DNA of 43,209 bases from Bradyrhizobium sp. dw_411 (GTDB lineage Bacteria; Pseudomonadota; Alphaproteobacteria; Rhizobiales; Xanthobacteraceae): positions 1 to 43,209 of the forward strand of contig NZ_JAAVUY010000031.1 in the NCBI RefSeq assembly GCF_018449695.1, read 5' to 3'. How positions within the stretch are numbered: the stretch's first letter is position 1; each line of letters starts with the position of its first letter. Of the stretch, positions 23,847 to 34,014 are shown piece by piece. The position numbers and the translations under genes are program-made. The notes beneath the pieces are model-generated. The model was not told the DNA's origin. It ran no database searches and saw nothing but the letters and a program-made list of their open reading frames with translations.

Positions 23847-24521
23847 TTACGCGCCGACCAGCGCTTTGGCCGGCAGCACCGCCTGCACCACCAGGCCGCG
23901 GGCGCGGGCGTCCATCACACCGACCGCGCGCAGCGCGAGCAGTGTCACGGTTTGAACCGCGTCGCGCAGCCGCCCGGCATCATCCATATTGTCCGGCGCC
24001 AAGGGCCCGACCAGCGCTTCATGCAGCGCACCGAGCAGCGCAGTGGCCGCCAACGCCGTGTCCTGCGCGGGCAGATGACCGGCCCGGACCGCGGCATCGA
24101 TGCGGGTAGCGATCTCGCCGGCAATTTCGCGGCGGCTCGCCAGCCGCGAGGTGGTGACATCGACATCGACCGGCTCCGCCAGGATGCCCCAGGCGAGCTT
24201 GCGCTGCGACAACACATGCACCGCGACCGTGGTGACGGCGGCGGCTAAAGCCGATGACGGCCCGGGAGCGGCATCCGCCGCGCGGCGAATCGCAGCCAAT
24301 TCATCGCGCGAGACGTCGGCGATCAGTTCGGAAATCAGGTCCGCCTTGGAGGGGAAATAGCGGTAGACCGTGCCGGCGGCGACATTGGCGCGGATCGCGA
24401 CCGGCGCGATTTGCACCGCGGCCATCCCGCCATCCGCCGCGGCGTCCCGCGCCGCCGCCAGGATCGCGCTGCGGCGGGCCGCAAGCCGCTTCACAACTTG
24501 ATGGGTTCGCCGATAGACCAT
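23847..24521 (-). CDS. TetR-family transcriptional regulator
   Basis: The 224-residue regulator has a TetR helix-turn-helix at about residues 18-65: ILAAARDAAADGG, then the recognition helix NVAAGTVYRYFPSKADLISE. The C-terminal ligand domain is Ala/Leu-rich with no recognisable inducer class. It could control the divergent TRAP binding protein across a 306-base gap, or the OsmC gene downstream. Neither target can be shown from sequence. Confidence 0.88.
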   Translation of the reverse strand: MVYRRTHQVVKRLAARRSAILAAARDAAADGGMAAVQIAPVAIRANVAAGTVYRYFPSKADLISELIADVSRDELAAIRRAADAAPGPSSALAAAVTTVAVHVLSQRKLAWGILAEPVDVDVTTSRLASRREIAGEIATRIDAAVRAGHLPAQDTALAATALLGALHEALVGPLAPDNMDDAGRLRDAVQTVTLLALRAVGVMDARARGLVVQAVLPAKALVGA

Positions 24522-24827
24522 GGCGCGTTCTCGTCCCCTGCGCCTGCCCGGCCAAGCGGCCCGGTTCGACGCTTATTCAGTTTTTGGACGATTTGACATA
24601 AATCGCCTCGAAGAACTGAACAATAATTCAGACGGCCTGACAAGCTGCAAATATGGGGATGAGAGTTGCCGCCTACCGCGGTCTGCGCGTTTGTGCCGAT
24701 CACCCAACGTTGTCACGCAGAATCAACCGCCACGTGGAATTTTCGTGGCGAAATGACGCGAGATCGACGACAGTCCCGCCGATAAAAGCATGCCGCCCGG
24801 GTGGGTGGACGGATGGAGACGATGACG
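24522..24827. other. Divergent regulatory gap, TetR / TRAP binding protein
   Basis: No gene is supported in these 306 bases. The AT-richer part, 24571-24631, has a -35-like TTGACA (24593-24598) and two small inverted repeats. These are CGATTT/AAATCG (24589-24594, 24600-24605) and CTGAA/TTCAG (24616-24620, 24627-24631). A third TTCAG lies at 24576-24580. These are candidate TetR operator half-sites. Confidence 0.35.
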
Positions 24828-25835
24828 ATGAATTTGACACGACGGTCGGTATTATCTGGCGCCGCGGTGATGGGATCGACCCTGATCATCAGGCCTTTGC
24901 AGGCCGCCGAATACAAGTTTTCGCAATATCACAATCAGGCCGACACCGGTCCGCTGCACAAGAATCTCACCGCGATGTGGGCGGCCATCCGCGCCGAGAC
25001 CAATGGCCGGGTCGAGGCCACGGTCTACGCCGAAAATAACAAACTGCCGGGCGGCGATCCCGAAGCGCTGAAAATGCTGATCGCGGGAGAAATCCAGTTC
25101 TTCACCTTGATGGGCGGCATCATCGGCACCGTGGTCCCGGTGGCCGAGTCACAGCAATTGCCATTCGCCTTCAGTTCGCCCGATGTGGCCCACAAGGCGG
25201 TCGATGGCCCGCTCGGAAAATATATCGGCGAGGAAATGGCGGCCAAGGGCATGCATCTGTTCCCGGTCGCCGGCTTCGACAATGGCATGCGGCAGGTCGC
25301 CATGATCTCGCGCGCGATCACCAGGCCGGAGGATTTCGCCGGCCAGAAAATGCGCGTTCCGCCGGGCCAGATGATGATCGACACCTTCAGCGCGTTCGGC
25401 GCCCAGACGGTGACGACGTCGGCCAACAAGATTTACGACGCGCTGAAAGTCGGCACCGTCGACGGGCAGGAAAATCCGCTGGGAATCCTGGAAGGATTCA
25501 AGCTCTATGAACTGGTGAAGTATGTCAGCATGACCAATCACATGTGGTCCGGCTTCAACGCGATGGCGCATCGCGGCACCTGGCAGGCGCTGCCCACCGA
25601 CGTCAAGGAAGTGATCGAGCGCAACGTCAGCAAATATGTCCGCCAGCAACGTCTGGACCAGGCCAAACTCAACGCCGATCTGCGCGACGATTTCGTGCGG
25701 CGCGGCCTCGTATTCAACGACGTCGACCAAGCCGCCTTCCGCGCCAAGCTTCCGGCCGTCTATGCGACCTGGAAGGAAAAGCTCGGCACCAAGTGCTGGA
25801 ATCTGGTCGAGGCAGAAGTCGGCAAGCTGGGATAA
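24828..25835 (+). CDS. TRAP transporter substrate-binding protein, DctP family
   Basis: The periplasmic solute receptor is 335 residues from ATG 24828, nine bases after GGAG. In-frame ATGs at 24813 and 24822 are alternatives. The twin-arginine-like signal TRRSVLSGAAV ends at PLQAA, suggesting Tat export. Family features are EANNKLPGGDPEALKML-like segments, the conserved carboxylate-binding Arg in GQKMRVPPGQMM, and VDGQENPLGILEGFKLYE. The ligand is probably an organic acid. No DctQ or DctM membrane subunits are present in the window, so the receptor is orphaned here. Confidence 0.9.
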   Translation: MNLTRRSVLSGAAVMGSTLIIRPLQAAEYKFSQYHNQADTGPLHKNLTAMWAAIRAETNGRVEATVYAENNKLPGGDPEALKMLIAGEIQFFTLMGGIIGTVVPVAESQQLPFAFSSPDVAHKAVDGPLGKYIGEEMAAKGMHLFPVAGFDNGMRQVAMISRAITRPEDFAGQKMRVPPGQMMIDTFSAFGAQTVTTSANKIYDALKVGTVDGQENPLGILEGFKLYELVKYVSMTNHMWSGFNAMAHRGTWQALPTDVKEVIERNVSKYVRQQRLDQAKLNADLRDDFVRRGLVFNDVDQAAFRAKLPAVYATWKEKLGTKCWNLVEAEVGKLG

Positions 25836-25841
25836 TGCGTT

Positions 25842-25881
25842 ATCATTCCGGGGCGGGTCGTAGACGCAGCCCCGGAATGAT
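25842..25881. repeat. Short palindromic repeat between convergent genes
   Basis: ATCATTCCGGGGC (25842-25854) and GCCCCGGAATGAT (25869-25881) are perfect arms around 14 bases. It is a shortened form of the element at 23205-23288 and probably terminates both flanking genes. Confidence 0.65.
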
Positions 25882-25893
25882 GAACTCGTATTA

Positions 25894-27372
25894 TCACGCC
25901 GTGACGCGCGAGCGCGCCATGGCCGGTGCTTCGCGACCGCGCATCAGCGCCAAATAAAGCAACGCGCCCAGTGCCGAGCCGATCAGCCATCCCCAATCGC
26001 CGACGTTCGGAATGACGGAATAAGCGCCGAGCAGCGAAAGGCCGATCGACACAAAGCCCGAAAGCGCGAGCGAGATCAGCGCCATCCGGTTCCAGCCGCT
26101 CTTGAAATAGAGCGAACCGTTTGGCGACATCGAATAGAGGTCTTCAAGCACAATCTGTTGCCGCTTCACCAGGTAGTAATCGGCCACCATGATGCCGAAC
26201 ATCGGACCGAGCGCGGCACCGAAGATGCTGACAAAGATCGTGATCGCCTGCGGGCTCGAGACGAAGATCCACGGGCAGACCATCACCGAGAGGATCGAGG
26301 TGATCAGGCCGCCGCGGCGAAAGTCGATCTTGCCCGGATACATATTGGAAATATCGTAGGCCGGCGACACGAAATTGGCGACGATGTTGATGCCCATGGT
26401 CGCGACGATGAAGGTGATGGAGCCGAGCGCGACCACCCAGGGATTGCCGATACGCTCGACGATCGCGACCGGGTCCATGATCGCCTCGCCGAACACTTTG
26501 ACGGTTCCGGCCGTGACGATCACGGTGATGATCGCAAACACGATGAAATTGACCGGCAGTCCGAGAAAATTACCGACCTTCATCGATCTCTCGTCGCGCG
26601 CAAAGCGGGAGAAATCGCCAAAATTCAGCAACAACGCCGCGAAATAGGCGACGATCAACATCGCCGCATTCGCCATGTGACCGATCGACGAGCCTTCGGC
26701 CCGCGGGCTGAGTTGCAGCGACAGGCTCGAGGTGCCGGTCTGCATCAGGATCCAGATCGCCAGCGCAAACATCACGAGGTAGACGACGGGCCCGCAGAAA
26801 TCGATGAATTTGCGGATCGTCTCCATGCCGTTGAGGAAAATCAGAAGCTGAAAAACCCACATGAACAGGAAGGATATCCAACCAAGCGCGGACAGGCCGG
26901 CGAAACTCGAATGCGTCAGCGCTTCGGCGCCGGGATAGAACGCCAGGATCAACGCCTGAACCGCTTTCGACGCGAAGTAAGTCTGCACGCCGTACCACAC
27001 GATCCCGACGATGCCGCGCAGGCCGGCCGCGACGTTGGCGCCCATCACGCCGAACGACATCCGCGCCACCACCGGAAACGGCGTACCGTATTTCAGGGAG
27101 GGACGTCCGATCAGGTTCATCAGAAAGTAGACGATGGTGATACCGACGACCATCGCGAGCAGCACCTCCCATCCGTTTAGCCCGAGAAAAAACAGGCTGG
27201 CCGCGAATGTATAGCCGCCGACCGAATGGACGTCCGACATCCACATCGCGAAGATGCTGAACACGCCCCAGGTCCGGCCTTCCGGGGCCACCGGCGCGAG
27301 ATCGTGGTTGTAGAGCCGCGGATCCGAACCCGGAATGGCGAGTGCCGGCGGGGAGACATTCGAACCTGACAT
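25894..27372 (-). CDS. NCS1-family nucleobase/hydantoin-type cation symporter
   Basis: This inner-membrane transporter of 492 residues has about twelve hydrophobic segments. The family opening is clear: YNHDLAPVAPEGRTWGVFSI, then MWMSDVHSVGGYTFAASLFF. Later family blocks are SLKYGTPFPVVARMSFGVMG and NFGDFSRFARDERSMKVG. It belongs with PucI/Mhp1-like permeases taking up allantoin, hydantoins, purines or pyrimidines. The exact substrate is not readable. The ATG at 27372 follows AGGAG. No catabolic genes adjoin it. Confidence 0.9.
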   Translation of the reverse strand: MSGSNVSPPALAIPGSDPRLYNHDLAPVAPEGRTWGVFSIFAMWMSDVHSVGGYTFAASLFFLGLNGWEVLLAMVVGITIVYFLMNLIGRPSLKYGTPFPVVARMSFGVMGANVAAGLRGIVGIVWYGVQTYFASKAVQALILAFYPGAEALTHSSFAGLSALGWISFLFMWVFQLLIFLNGMETIRKFIDFCGPVVYLVMFALAIWILMQTGTSSLSLQLSPRAEGSSIGHMANAAMLIVAYFAALLLNFGDFSRFARDERSMKVGNFLGLPVNFIVFAIITVIVTAGTVKVFGEAIMDPVAIVERIGNPWVVALGSITFIVATMGINIVANFVSPAYDISNMYPGKIDFRRGGLITSILSVMVCPWIFVSSPQAITIFVSIFGAALGPMFGIMVADYYLVKRQQIVLEDLYSMSPNGSLYFKSGWNRMALISLALSGFVSIGLSLLGAYSVIPNVGDWGWLIGSALGALLYLALMRGREAPAMARSRVTA

Positions 27373-27560
27373 CGGCGGCTCCTGTATGAAATAACGGGAA
27401 CGGGCTGAGGTAATTAAGCAAGTCCCGCGCCAGATGACGATGGCCATTCACGCGCCGGAGCACGTCGAGCACGCTTTCAACGGGGATAATGATGGTCGGA
27501 TCGGCGGGCAATTCGCCCACGATGTCGCGACAGGCCGCGGATGCGTCGTCCATAAAATGC

Positions 27561-27587
27561 AAAAGCCCGGCTGGATGCCGGGCTTTT
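27561..27587 (-). terminator. ftsH terminator
   Basis: Perfect 11-bp arms AAAAGCCCGGC (27561-27571) and GCCGGGCTTTT (27577-27587) flank five bases, 45 bases after the ftsH stop. The T-run is on both strands, so it can work in either direction. Confidence 0.85.
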
Positions 27588-27631
27588 GGGTAACTGCTTT
27601 GCCGGAATTGCCGGCCATTTCAGTCGCGAGA

Positions 27632-29554
<1,923 letters not shown>

Positions 29555-29656
29555 CGATCTTCCTTCGTGGTCGCGCGGATCGCGGCCTTTGTCCTTGGGT
29601 CGCATCCCTGGGTAGGCAGCAAAATCCCTTAGCGACTCTTTGGCGACTGCATCACA

Positions 29657-29685
29657 ATCTAGGTGTCGCCCCGCTCGATGCCAAG
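29657..29685 (-). promoter_or_regulatory. Possible heat-shock (RpoH) promoter for ftsH
   Basis: On the minus strand CTTG (29685-29682) is followed 18 bases later by CCTAGAT (29663-29657). This is close to the alphaproteobacterial RpoH pattern CTTG-N17/18-CYTATNT. It lies about 100 bases before the ftsH ATG. ftsH is a known RpoH target in related bacteria. The assignment is by eye. Confidence 0.4.
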
Positions 29686-29816
29686 GGAACCAGACCGGAC
29701 TATTTAGCCTATCTTAGCGCGATTCCCGCTTAAATAATGGCGCTGGAACGGGCGATTTCCGGGGTGGTTAAGCCCTCCAGATGGATTACGGCTCATTTGA
29801 ATGGACCACATCTACC

Positions 29817-30908
29817 TTAATCCGCCCGCCGGCGGCGCGGCGGGGCCGGCGCGATACGGATCCGGCCATCGGTCAGGCTGACCAGCGCCCCTGCCAAAGT
29901 CTGTTTGAAGCCCTGTTTCAGCGTTGCTTTTGGCTTTGAGCGGCCCGTGACTGTGCTTGCGGCGACGGCCTGGTCCAAAACCGACAACAGGGCTTCGACC
30001 TTGCCGAGTTCAGCCGGCCCCTCATGACCGATCTGATCGATCGCGCGCAGCAGCAGCCGCAGCCGGATTTCCTCCGGCATCGCCGCAAAATTTCGGGCGT
30101 CAAAGATTCTGGCGCCGCCTGCCTGAGGCGATGCGCCGCGCCCCCCCGGCGCGCTGTCTCGAAGCGCGAGATAGCGCTCGGCGCCATCGGCGAGGACTTC
30201 CACCGCGGCGTTGGCCCGGGCCAGCCGTGACGCCAGCCGCGCCAGATTGCGCGCGTCGCCCCCTTCGGCAGCGAGAAACGGCATCACGGCGCGAATGCGG
30301 GGCCGGGTAAAATGGGTGTCACGGTTGGTCGGATCGTCGGCGAAATCGAGCTTTGCCTGTTTGAGTGTCGCGACGAGCTGCGATTTCGAAACATTGAGAA
30401 ACGGACGCGCCAGCCAGACGCCCTCGCGCGGGGTGACGCGCGCCATCGCCGCGAGCCCCGCAATGCCGCTACCGCGGACCAGGCGCATCAGCAGCGTTTC
30501 GGCCTGATCGTCGCGGGTATGCGCGGTGAGAACATGCGTGGCGCCACTTGCGCGCGCGGCATTCGCCAGCAACCGATAGCGCGCGCTGCGCGCGGCCGCG
30601 GGCAATCCGGTTTCCGGCTTGGGGCCGGTCCAGCGCAGCGTGCGATGGGGCAGATCGAGCGTGCGCGCCAGCCGCTTGACGTCGCGCGCTTCGCGCGCGG
30701 CCTCGGCACGCAAGCCATGATCGACGGTGACGGCGATCAGGCGCGGACCGCGCGAAAGCGAGCGGCGCCAGCGCGCGGCCAACCACATCAGCGCGATTGA
30801 ATCGGGCCCGCCGGACACCGCCAGAACGATCGCAGGAGCGTCCTTCCAGTCCGCGAACAGACGTTTCGCATGCTGCGCCGAAATCGGGGTTTTGTCGTCG
30901 TCAGGCAT
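29817..30908 (-). CDS. tilS: tRNA(Ile)-lysidine synthase
   Basis: TilS converts C34 of the AUA-reading tRNA-Ile to lysidine using ATP and lysine. The 363-residue protein has the PP-loop SGGPDS at 32-37, then VDHGLRAEAAREA and TAHTRDDQAETLLMRLVRGSG. These are diagnostic of the N-terminal catalytic domain. The C-terminal part is short and Arg/Pro-rich. The ATG at 30908 is preferred. A TTG at 30935 would add nine residues. It is essential in most bacteria and is normally found beside ftsH in this group. Confidence 0.95.
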   Translation of the reverse strand: MPDDDKTPISAQHAKRLFADWKDAPAIVLAVSGGPDSIALMWLAARWRRSLSRGPRLIAVTVDHGLRAEAAREARDVKRLARTLDLPHRTLRWTGPKPETGLPAAARSARYRLLANAARASGATHVLTAHTRDDQAETLLMRLVRGSGIAGLAAMARVTPREGVWLARPFLNVSKSQLVATLKQAKLDFADDPTNRDTHFTRPRIRAVMPFLAAEGGDARNLARLASRLARANAAVEVLADGAERYLALRDSAPGGRGASPQAGGARIFDARNFAAMPEEIRLRLLLRAIDQIGHEGPAELGKVEALLSVLDQAVAASTVTGRSKPKATLKQGFKQTLAGALVSLTDGRIRIAPAPPRRRRAD

Positions 30909-30966
30909 GATCCCGTCGCCACGTCGCGCACCCAAAGAGGTATCTAGCGCGAAGATGCGCTTTTAG

Positions 30967-31010
30967 GCTAGCGCAGGCTCTGGCGGATATGTCGCAGATC
31001 TTGCGCTAGC
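30967..31010 (-). other. Stem-loop after cpoB
   Basis: GCTAGCGCA (30967-30975) and TGCGCTAGC (31002-31010) are perfect 9-bp arms around 26 bases, and the right arm contains the cpoB stop codon. No clear T-run follows. It could be a weak terminator or mRNA-end structure before tilS. Confidence 0.35.
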
Positions 31011-32067
31011 ACTTGACCCGTTTTTGCTCGCGATCGACAGCCGCTTTGACGCCAGCCGAAGCACGGGGATATTTCCGCGCCACCTCGCCGAACGCCGCGC
31101 AGGCGGCCTCGCGCTCTTTCAGCGCCGCCAAGGATTGTCCGAGCCGCAGCAGCGCATCCGGCGCCTTTGCCGATTTGTCGAATTTGGTGGTCACGCCAAG
31201 GAAGGCTTCCGCGGCGTCACGATAGAGCTGGCGCTGGAAGAAACTCTCGCCCAGCCAGTATTGCGATTCCGAGATCAGGGGATCGCTCGGGTATTTCTGC
31301 GCGAAATTGCGCATGGTCTCTTCGGCCAGCGCGTAATCCCGGCGCTGGATGTAGCCGATGCCAAGATCGAACTCGTCCTTTGACGTGGCCGACGGCGGCA
31401 AAGTGGTCAGCGCACCGGTCGCGTTGGTGTTGCGCGGCGGCGGTGGCGGCAAGGCGCCGGAAGGATTGGGGCCGCCGGTGTTCGCAAGGTCGAGCGGTTC
31501 GCCCGCGCCGCGCCCGCCGGGCGCGCCGACCGGGGCTTCCTGAATCGGGAGTTGACCGCCGCCCAGCGCGCGCGGCGCGCCGGGAGCATTCGGATTCTGG
31601 TTGGGATCGAAGGCGTCGCCACGGCGGCGGCCGCCCGGCTGCGGCGCGGCCGCAGGTTCCTGAACGATCGGCGCCGGCGCGGCAATCTGCGGATCGTAGC
31701 CGCCGCCTTGAGACTGGACTTGCGGCTGCCGATAGGCCGGGTTCGGCTGCGCCGGAGGCAGCGCGGCGACATTGGGCTGCGCGATATTGGGCTGGACGGC
31801 TTGGGGCGGTCCGCCGGGAGCACCCTGCGCGCTGCCCTGAAGCAATCTCAGCCGGTCCTCGAGCTGCCGGTTGCGATATTGCAGCTCTTCATTCTGGCCG
31901 GTGAGTTGCCGCAACTGATTCTCGAGCTGCTGAATCCGGGTTTCAGGATCGACATCGTCGGATTGGCCCATCACTTGAGCCATGACTTGCGACATCGCCG
32001 GCGAACACAGCATCAGCAGCGCGGTGATGGCCGCGGCGCGCGTAATTTCATGAAATCTGGATGACAT
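31006..32067 (-). CDS. cpoB: Tol-Pal system protein YbgF/CpoB
   Basis: CpoB is a periplasmic protein linking Tol-Pal to peptidoglycan synthesis during constriction. The 353-residue precursor has a signal peptide (AAAITALLMLCSPAMSQ) and a coiled coil at about residues 40-78 (RIQQLENQLRQLTGQNEELQ). A long Pro/Gly/Gln-rich linker follows. The C-terminal TPR domain (about 235-350) contains FDLGIGYIQRRDYALAEETM and SQYWLGESFFQRQLYRDAAE. The linker is much longer than in E. coli. The ATG at 32067 has only a weak ribosome site. A terminator after pal separates the two, so a promoter in 32068-32220 is expected. Confidence 0.93.
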   Translation of the reverse strand: MSSRFHEITRAAAITALLMLCSPAMSQVMAQVMGQSDDVDPETRIQQLENQLRQLTGQNEELQYRNRQLEDRLRLLQGSAQGAPGGPPQAVQPNIAQPNVAALPPAQPNPAYRQPQVQSQGGGYDPQIAAPAPIVQEPAAAPQPGGRRRGDAFDPNQNPNAPGAPRALGGGQLPIQEAPVGAPGGRGAGEPLDLANTGGPNPSGALPPPPPRNTNATGALTTLPPSATSKDEFDLGIGYIQRRDYALAEETMRNFAQKYPSDPLISESQYWLGESFFQRQLYRDAAEAFLGVTTKFDKSAKAPDALLRLGQSLAALKEREAACAAFGEVARKYPRASAGVKAAVDREQKRVKC

Positions 32068-32212
32068 TCTGGCCTGACCGACGAACTCGGCGTGAGATCG
32101 AACCCTGATCACATTGAAAGATTGAGTACGCCAAAAATGTGACTGAGACAAAGCACTATCTGAAGCAAACTATCTGAAGCAAATCACCTGAAGCGAACCT
32201 GAACGGAATCGC

Positions 32213-32243
32213 CCAAAACAAAACCGGCGCCCTCAGGCGCCGG
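32213..32243 (-). terminator. pal terminator
   Basis: Perfect 8-bp arms CCGGCGCC (32224-32231) and GGCGCCGG (32236-32243) have a 4-base loop. On the minus strand TTTTGTTTT follows. It lies 27 bases after the pal stop. Confidence 0.85.
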
Positions 32244-32269
32244 CAAAATTTGATGCAGCCGAATGCGAT

Positions 32270-32761
32270 TTAGGAACTGGCGTTCAACACCGTCACGGCG
32301 CGACGGTTCTGCGACCAGCACGAGATATCGTTACAAACCGCGACCGGGCGTTCCTTGCCGTAGGAGATCGTCCGCATCCGCGACGCGTCGATCCCGCGCG
32401 AGGCCAGGAAGGTACGCACCGACTGGGCGCGCCGCGCACCGAGCGCAATGTTGTATTCACGGGTGCCGCGCTCGTCCGCATGGCCTTCGATGGTGAAGCT
32501 GTAGCGGTTGTAGCTCTGCAGCCACTGCGCCTGCTTCTCAAGGGTCGCGATCGCCTGCGGCGACAATTCGGTCTGGTCGCTCTCGAAGAACACGCGATCA
32601 CCGACATTGACCACGAAGTCCTGCTGGCTGCCCGGCGTAGCTGCGCTCGCCATCGCGCCATCCGTCAGCGGATTCTTGTTCGCGCACGCTCCCATCGAGA
32701 GCGCCAGCGCGAGCACCGCGGCCAGCTTCAGGCCCTGGACGATACGCTTCTGATGTTTCAT
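32270..32761 (-). CDS. pal: Peptidoglycan-associated outer-membrane lipoprotein Pal
   Basis: Pal anchors the outer membrane to peptidoglycan and works with TolB and TolA at the division site. The 163-residue precursor has lipobox SMGAC with lipidated Cys26. An OmpA-like domain follows from about residue 55 to the end, with FFESDQTELSPQAIATLEKQ, FTIEGHADERGTREYNIALG and RTISYGKERPVAVCNDISCW. The ATG at 32761 has GGAGG six bases upstream. In-frame sequence beyond it to 32884 is not family-like. It has its own upstream region, about 310 bases, with a CtrA-like box. Confidence 0.97.
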   Translation of the reverse strand: MKHQKRIVQGLKLAAVLALALSMGACANKNPLTDGAMASAATPGSQQDFVVNVGDRVFFESDQTELSPQAIATLEKQAQWLQSYNRYSFTIEGHADERGTREYNIALGARRAQSVRTFLASRGIDASRMRTISYGKERPVAVCNDISCWSQNRRAVTVLNASS

Positions 32762-33074
32762 TCCGGAGCCTCCACGCTCACGTTTTCCGACTATCATCCG
32801 GTCTACAGGCCGATGGTTAAGCGAACGTTCCGTCAACCTTGATGAGGTGTTGCCGAACCCGATCAAATGCCAGCAAGGGGCCAAAAGCCACCGCGATGGT
32901 TAATGGGTTGTAAATGTGGCGTGAGGGTGAAGGCAAGCGGAAGTGCGCGCGAAATCGCCCGTTTCCCGGGCCTTCTGCCGGCTTACAGGCGAAGCCCGGC
33001 CGGCGAAAGCGCCAAACAGGCCCCCGCCCAGCCTCGATGAACTACCCTATTCTCGTTCAGCCGGGGCTGACCGA
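32762..33074. other. Non-coding gap upstream of pal
   Basis: No gene is supported in these 313 bases. The CtrA-like box at 32900-32914 is the only distinct signal. No terminator hairpin with a T-run was seen after the acyl-synthase gene, so some read-through into pal is possible. Confidence 0.4.
32900..32914 (-). promoter_or_regulatory. CtrA-like box before pal, one mismatch
   Basis: On the minus strand TTTA, seven bases (CAACCCA), TTAAC. It differs from TTAA-N7-TTAAC at one position and is 139 bases upstream of the pal ATG. Confidence 0.35.
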
Positions 33075-33824
33075 TCAGGACTGCGGGGCGATCGTGGCGC
33101 GCGCGAAAGGGAACCCCGGCAGGTCCAGCACCGGCAGATTGTCACCACTGCGGTCGAACAGCATGCGCCGCTCGGCAGGACTTGAGCGCATCAGCGGGAA
33201 GCGCTCGAACACTTTGTCCCGGATGCTCAGATAGTCGGCCGCCATCAGGCACAATGGTTTGGTCAGCGTCGGATAGGGACGCGGCTCGCACAGGGGTTTT
33301 TGCAGGAACAGGCGCTGATAAAATGCACGATGTTCGGCGCGAACGGTCGCAGTGCCAATATCTGCATTGAAGTAGCCGCAGGCGACGTAACCCAGGCGAA
33401 CGGTCAGATAGGGAAGTTCCGGATATTTGGTTCGGCTCAACGGATCGGCGACGAAACGATTGGGATCGACGATGACCTTGCCCTCGGCGAGTTCGGGAGC
33501 GAGCAGATCGCGAAACGCATCAACCGCCGGCGTATCGTCATTGTCGCGCGTCGCCACGCTGATGCGGATGGAACTGGTCAATTCGCCATCGAGATGGATG
33601 CCGAACAGCCAGGAGTTTGGCAGGTTGTCGAAACGGTCGGTCAGTCGCTGGTCCGCGCGCGGCTCGATCGCGCCCTCATGCAGATAGGCCCGGTACCGCA
33701 AGCGATAGATGGCTTCTTTATCGGCTTCCGTTTCGGCCAGCCGATAATCGACTTCGTCGAGTAGTCCAATTTTACGCTTAAGAGGCCGGTCCGTGGTCTT
33801 TTGGGTTTCTTGAATGGGACTCAT
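33075..33824 (-). CDS. FeeM/LuxI-like N-acyl amino acid synthase domain protein
   Basis: This 249-residue soluble protein has the GNAT-like fold of FeeM (N-acyl amino acid synthase) and LuxI-type synthases. Seen motifs: YRLRYRAYLHEGAI (about 39-52) with the substrate-cleft Arg-Tyr, and DRFDNLPNSWLFGIHLDGEL (about 64-83). SSIRISVATRD follows, and VIVDPNRFVAD (about 118-128) corresponds to the E-x-x-RF motif of LuxI enzymes. Family members join an acyl chain from ACP or CoA to an amino acid or similar amine. The product here is unknown. The ATG at 33824 follows TAGGAAG, and a perfect CtrA box precedes it. Position inside the tol-pal cluster is notable. Confidence 0.72.
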   Translation of the reverse strand: MSPIQETQKTTDRPLKRKIGLLDEVDYRLAETEADKEAIYRLRYRAYLHEGAIEPRADQRLTDRFDNLPNSWLFGIHLDGELTSSIRISVATRDNDDTPAVDAFRDLLAPELAEGKVIVDPNRFVADPLSRTKYPELPYLTVRLGYVACGYFNADIGTATVRAEHRAFYQRLFLQKPLCEPRPYPTLTKPLCLMAADYLSIRDKVFERFPLMRSSPAERRMLFDRSGDNLPVLDLPGFPFARATIAPQS

Positions 33825-33871
33825 CGGACTTCCTAAGCAGCAACTCACGCGGGTCATCGGCAACCACAAGG

Positions 33872-33886
33872 TTAACTCTTTCTTAA
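33872..33886 (-). promoter_or_regulatory. Perfect CtrA-type box before the acyl-synthase gene
   Basis: On the minus strand TTAA, GAAAGAG, TTAAC matches TTAA-N7-TTAAC exactly in the direction of transcription. It lies 48 bases upstream of the ATG at 33824, in an AT-rich region (33868-33985) with further ATAAT-rich inverted repeats. Confidence 0.55.
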
Positions 33887-33960
33887 CGCAAGTCAAAGCC
33901 ATCGAATGATTAGGGTTAATCGTAGAAGACAAATAATAATTGTTCCCGTCGATGGGACTG

Positions 33961-33981
33961 AATTATTCCGGAGCAATAATT
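33961..33981. other. AT-rich inverted repeat between GGDEF-EAL and acyl-synthase genes
   Basis: AATTATT (33961-33967) and AATAATT (33975-33981) flank CCGGAGC. It sits 34 bases after the GGDEF-EAL stop. The stem is weak, so an operator or mRNA-end structure is as likely as a terminator. Confidence 0.3.
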
Positions 33982-34014
33982 TCCAGTGAGAGGCTGTCCG
34001 CCAGCAGACAAGTT

